Positions 6,296 through 7,846 of a DNA stretch of 7,846 nucleotides are shown one piece after another. A model generated the notes under the pieces. The model did no database searches. It was not told the origin of the DNA and worked only from the letters and a program-made list of their open reading frames with translations. The position numbers were made by a program, and so were the translations under genes. Source of the stretch: an uncultured Bacilli bacterium (GTDB taxonomy: Bacteria > Bacillota_I > Bacilli_A > RF39 > UBA660); the NCBI GenBank assembly GCA_910577075.1, contig CAJTKV010000063.1, forward strand, positions 1 to 7,846, given 5' to 3'. How positions within the stretch are numbered: the first letter of the stretch is position 1; every line of letters starts with the position of its first letter.

Positions 6296-6856
6296 ATGTT
6301 TTATCCCGGCAATGTGAAAAAAGAGTACAATAGACAAATTAATTATGCTAATCGTGGTATGGACCTTGAAAACTTGCTAAATCAAAGTAATGAATATTAC
6401 TTAGAGACTAATCGTGCAGTTATCTATAAAAAGCCAACGCCGATTACCATAAGCGAAGTTAAATATGGAGCCAAAGAGAGAGTTATTACTAAAGCTTACT
6501 TTCGCACTCCATCTACCCTTGACTATAATGGTATATATCGCGGATTATACATCGATTATGATGCCAAAGAGACTAAAAACAAGACATCTTTTCCCCTTGC
6601 CAATTTACATGAACATCAATTACTCCATATTAAAAGAGTTATTGAACATGGTGGTATATCCTTTCTCATCATATATATGAATAATAACTTTTACTACTTA
6701 GACGGAAAAGATATCATCAATTTTATCGAAGAAAGTGATCGCAAGAGTATTCCTTTTTCCTATATTGAAGATAAGGGATTCATAATTGAACAAAAGATTA
6801 AACCACGATTAAACTATTTAGATATCATCGATCAAATTTATTTCAAGGAGGATTAA
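6296..6856 (+). CDS. recU: Holliday-junction resolvase RecU
   Basis: RecU cuts four-way DNA junctions during recombination and repair in Firmicutes, where it replaces RuvC. This 186-residue copy is close to the usual length. The N-terminus YPGNVKKEYNRQINYANRGMD carries the NRG-like block typical of the family (MFYPG...ANRG). STLDYNG (73-79, with Asp76) and YIDYDAKETKNKTSFPL (85-101, with Glu92 and Lys94) give the PD-(D/E)xK-type active site; residue roles are inferred from B. subtilis RecU. LHEHQLLHI (104-112) matches the conserved helix following the active site. The ATG at 6296 has AAAGGTGAT immediately upstream. It lies 2 nt before the PBP frame, preserving the well-known recU-ponA gene pair. 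Confidence 0.96.
   Translation: MFYPGNVKKEYNRQINYANRGMDLENLLNQSNEYYLETNRAVIYKKPTPITISEVKYGAKERVITKAYFRTPSTLDYNGIYRGLYIDYDAKETKNKTSFPLANLHEHQLLHIKRVIEHGGISFLIIYMNNNFYYLDGKDIINFIEESDRKSIPFSYIEDKGFIIEQKIKPRLNYLDIIDQIYFKED
6845..6851 (+). promoter_or_regulatory. Strong ribosome binding site supporting the long PBP start
   Basis: AAGGAGG lies within the last codons of recU, 7 nt before GTG at 6859. It is a near-perfect Shine-Dalgarno at ideal spacing, and is the main evidence that the lysine-rich frame is translated. Confidence 0.8.
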
Positions 6857-6858
6857 AA

Positions 6859-7200
6859 GTGGCAACAACTAAGAAAAGTACAAAAAGCAGTTCGACCAAA
6901 AAAGGTACTAACACCAAAGCCAAAACAACTAATAAGAAAAAGCCAACTGCCAAAAAATCTACTACAGCTAAAAAGACTGCTAGCACCAAGACAACAGCAA
7001 AGAAAAAGACTAGCACTAAAAATACTGCAAGTCCTAAGAAGAAAACCCAGGTAACTAACAAAAGCAGTGCCAAAAATGCAAACAACAAAAAAAGTACGAA
7101 AGCTAAGACTAGTACACCAAAAAAAGTTTCAACAACCAAGAAGAGTACCTCTACTCCTAAAATAAATACAAATAATAAAACTAAAGTAGATACATATAAT
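6859..7200 (+). repeat. Low-complexity Lys/Thr/Ser-coding tract
   Basis: This 342-nt stretch encodes irregular short units such as KKST, TKK, AKKT and STKT, resembling the C-terminal tails of histone H1 and Hc1-like proteins. Codons for the same residue vary (AAA/AAG, ACT/ACA/ACC), so the repetition is at the protein level and not a recent DNA tandem expansion. The reverse strand is open as a side effect. Confidence 0.7.
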
Positions 7201-7846
7201 AAAGAAAAACAACAAAATTCTGATAATATATTCACATATATATGTAAACAAGTGTTAATGTTATTAAAAAATCTTAGAAATTTCTTAATAAAACAATATA
7301 ATAAGGTTAGACGCAAAATTGCATCTAAAAATCAAGAGAATAAAATAAGGGGTGAATCAGTCGTTATTGAACTAGATTTACTTCACTATAAAGATTATAA
7401 AGGATTAAAAAAAATCAAAGTATTCTTTATAAATAGAATAAGGGTGATGAAATTCGATATGAAAAAATTTGGAAAGAAATTTAAATATGGAACTTTAAAG
7501 GATAAAATACTAATCATTTTAATGTGTTTCTTAATCGCATGTTTTTCTCTTTTAATCGTCTTCGTTGGCTATGTCATTATAACAGCTCCCGAAGTATCAG
7601 AGAAAAACCTCTATAAATCAAGTGCTACTGTTCTTTATGATATCAACGGTAAAGAATTTGCAAGACTTGGTGCCGAAAATCGTGACCGCATATCATATGA
7701 TGATCTGCCACAAGTATTAGTTGATGCCATCGTTGCTACAGAGGACTCGCGCTTTTTCCAACACAACGGAATTGATATAGCACGTTTTACCAAAGCAACT
7801 ATTGGGCAATTGCTAGGTCATGCCGATGCTGGTGGTGGTTCAACAT
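6859..7846 (+). CDS. ponA: Class A penicillin-binding protein with long histone-like Lys/Thr N-terminal tail (partial)
   Basis: Class A PBPs are membrane enzymes that polymerise (GT51) and cross-link (transpeptidase) peptidoglycan. The frame is open for 329 codons from GTG 6859 to the window edge, so the C-terminus is missing. Residues 1-110 are Lys/Thr/Ser/Ala/Asn-rich; by hand I count 35 Lys and 29 Thr, with no Asp, Glu or Arg. Residues 124-156 form an amphipathic basic segment (KQVLMLLKNLRNFLIKQYNK), followed by a linker with ESVVIELDLLHY. The membrane anchor spans about 217-243. The GT51 start follows: SATVLYDINGKEFA, DAIVATEDSRFFQHNGID with the probable catalytic Glu295, and GGGST at the end (motif 2). 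Ordinary PBP1A proteins begin shortly before the anchor, here at ATG 7459 (MKKFGKKFKYG). The tail would be cytoplasmic. The gene is cotranscribed with recU. The symbol rests on family and synteny. Confidence 0.88.
   Translation, partial: MATTKKSTKSSSTKKGTNTKAKTTNKKKPTAKKSTTAKKTASTKTTAKKKTSTKNTASPKKKTQVTNKSSAKNANNKKSTKAKTSTPKKVSTTKKSTSTPKINTNNKTKVDTYNKEKQQNSDNIFTYICKQVLMLLKNLRNFLIKQYNKVRRKIASKNQENKIRGESVVIELDLLHYKDYKGLKKIKVFFINRIRVMKFDMKKFGKKFKYGTLKDKILIILMCFLIACFSLLIVFVGYVIITAPEVSEKNLYKSSATVLYDINGKEFARLGAENRDRISYDDLPQVLVDAIVATEDSRFFQHNGIDIARFTKATIGQLLGHADAGGGST
7440..7461 (+). promoter_or_regulatory. Possible internal translation start for a short PBP
   Basis: AAGGGTGAT (7440-7448) precedes ATG at 7459 by 10 nt, and the protein from there (MKKFGKKFKYGTLKDK) looks like a standard PBP1A N-terminus. 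ATG at 7447 has only 2 nt to AAGGG and is less likely. Both are in frame with the long GTG start, so two forms could be made. Confidence 0.45.

Noticed and set aside
6465..6680. 71-codon plus-strand open frame in another phase
   Set aside because: It lies inside recU, whose frame contains the active-site motifs.
6859..7200. CRISPR or DNA tandem-repeat array
   Set aside because: The repetition is irregular and at protein level; there are no constant-length repeats or spacers.
6843..7316. Long reverse-strand open frame encoding a Leu/Val/Phe-rich, seemingly membrane protein
   Set aside because: It is the antisense image of the Lys/Thr-coding tract (AAG, ACT and AAA reversed give Leu, Ser/Val and Phe), overlaps the end of recU, and lacks a ribosome site. 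The plus-strand frame has a strong one and leads into a PBP.

Overview
The window looks like chromosomal DNA from an AT-rich, walled, low-GC Gram-positive bacterium, probably an uncultured gut Bacilli or Mollicutes-related lineage. The support is base composition, strong AGGAGG-type ribosome binding sites, TTGNNN-17-TATAAT promoters, and Firmicutes markers (RecU next to a class A penicillin-binding protein, Der, EngB/YsxC). Trp is read from TGG and all nine visible stop codons are TAA or TAG. The lineage is inference.

Layout. Bases 1-197 hold the 3' end of a plus-strand Xre-type helix-turn-helix regulator. It converges on a long minus-strand block that runs from about 6180 down to 223. In transcription order this block holds engB (ribosome-assembly GTPase), a solitary type IV pilin-like gene closed by a clear intrinsic terminator, and then a tight five-gene run: der (double-GTPase ribosome-assembly factor), a membrane-anchored protein of unknown function, a YgjP-type metallopeptidase, a SpoU/TrmH-type RNA 2'-O-methyltransferase, and an unrecognised HELLH-containing putative metalloprotease. 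The first three junctions of that run are -1, -1 and +2 nt; a 43-nt gap with a weak hairpin precedes the last gene.

At 6180-6295 a divergent promoter region drives engB leftward and recU rightward. RecU (Holliday-junction resolvase) is followed after 2 nt by the start of a class A PBP. The notable feature is that this PBP frame opens at a GTG at 6859, just after recU and with a strong Shine-Dalgarno, and stays open for 329 codons to the window edge. It therefore carries about 200 residues ahead of its membrane segment, beginning with about 110 residues of Lys/Thr/Ser/Ala histone-H1-like sequence. A second, ordinary PBP start lies at 7459.

Together the genes are ribosome biogenesis (engB, der, the RNA methyltransferase), chromosome and cell-wall maintenance (recU, PBP) and envelope proteins (pilin, anchored protein), with two HExxH proteins of unknown substrate. 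The best leads are the PBP with its histone-like tail, the HELLH protein, the lone pilin with a T9 tract in its promoter spacer, and near-identical DNA in the two Der P-loops.
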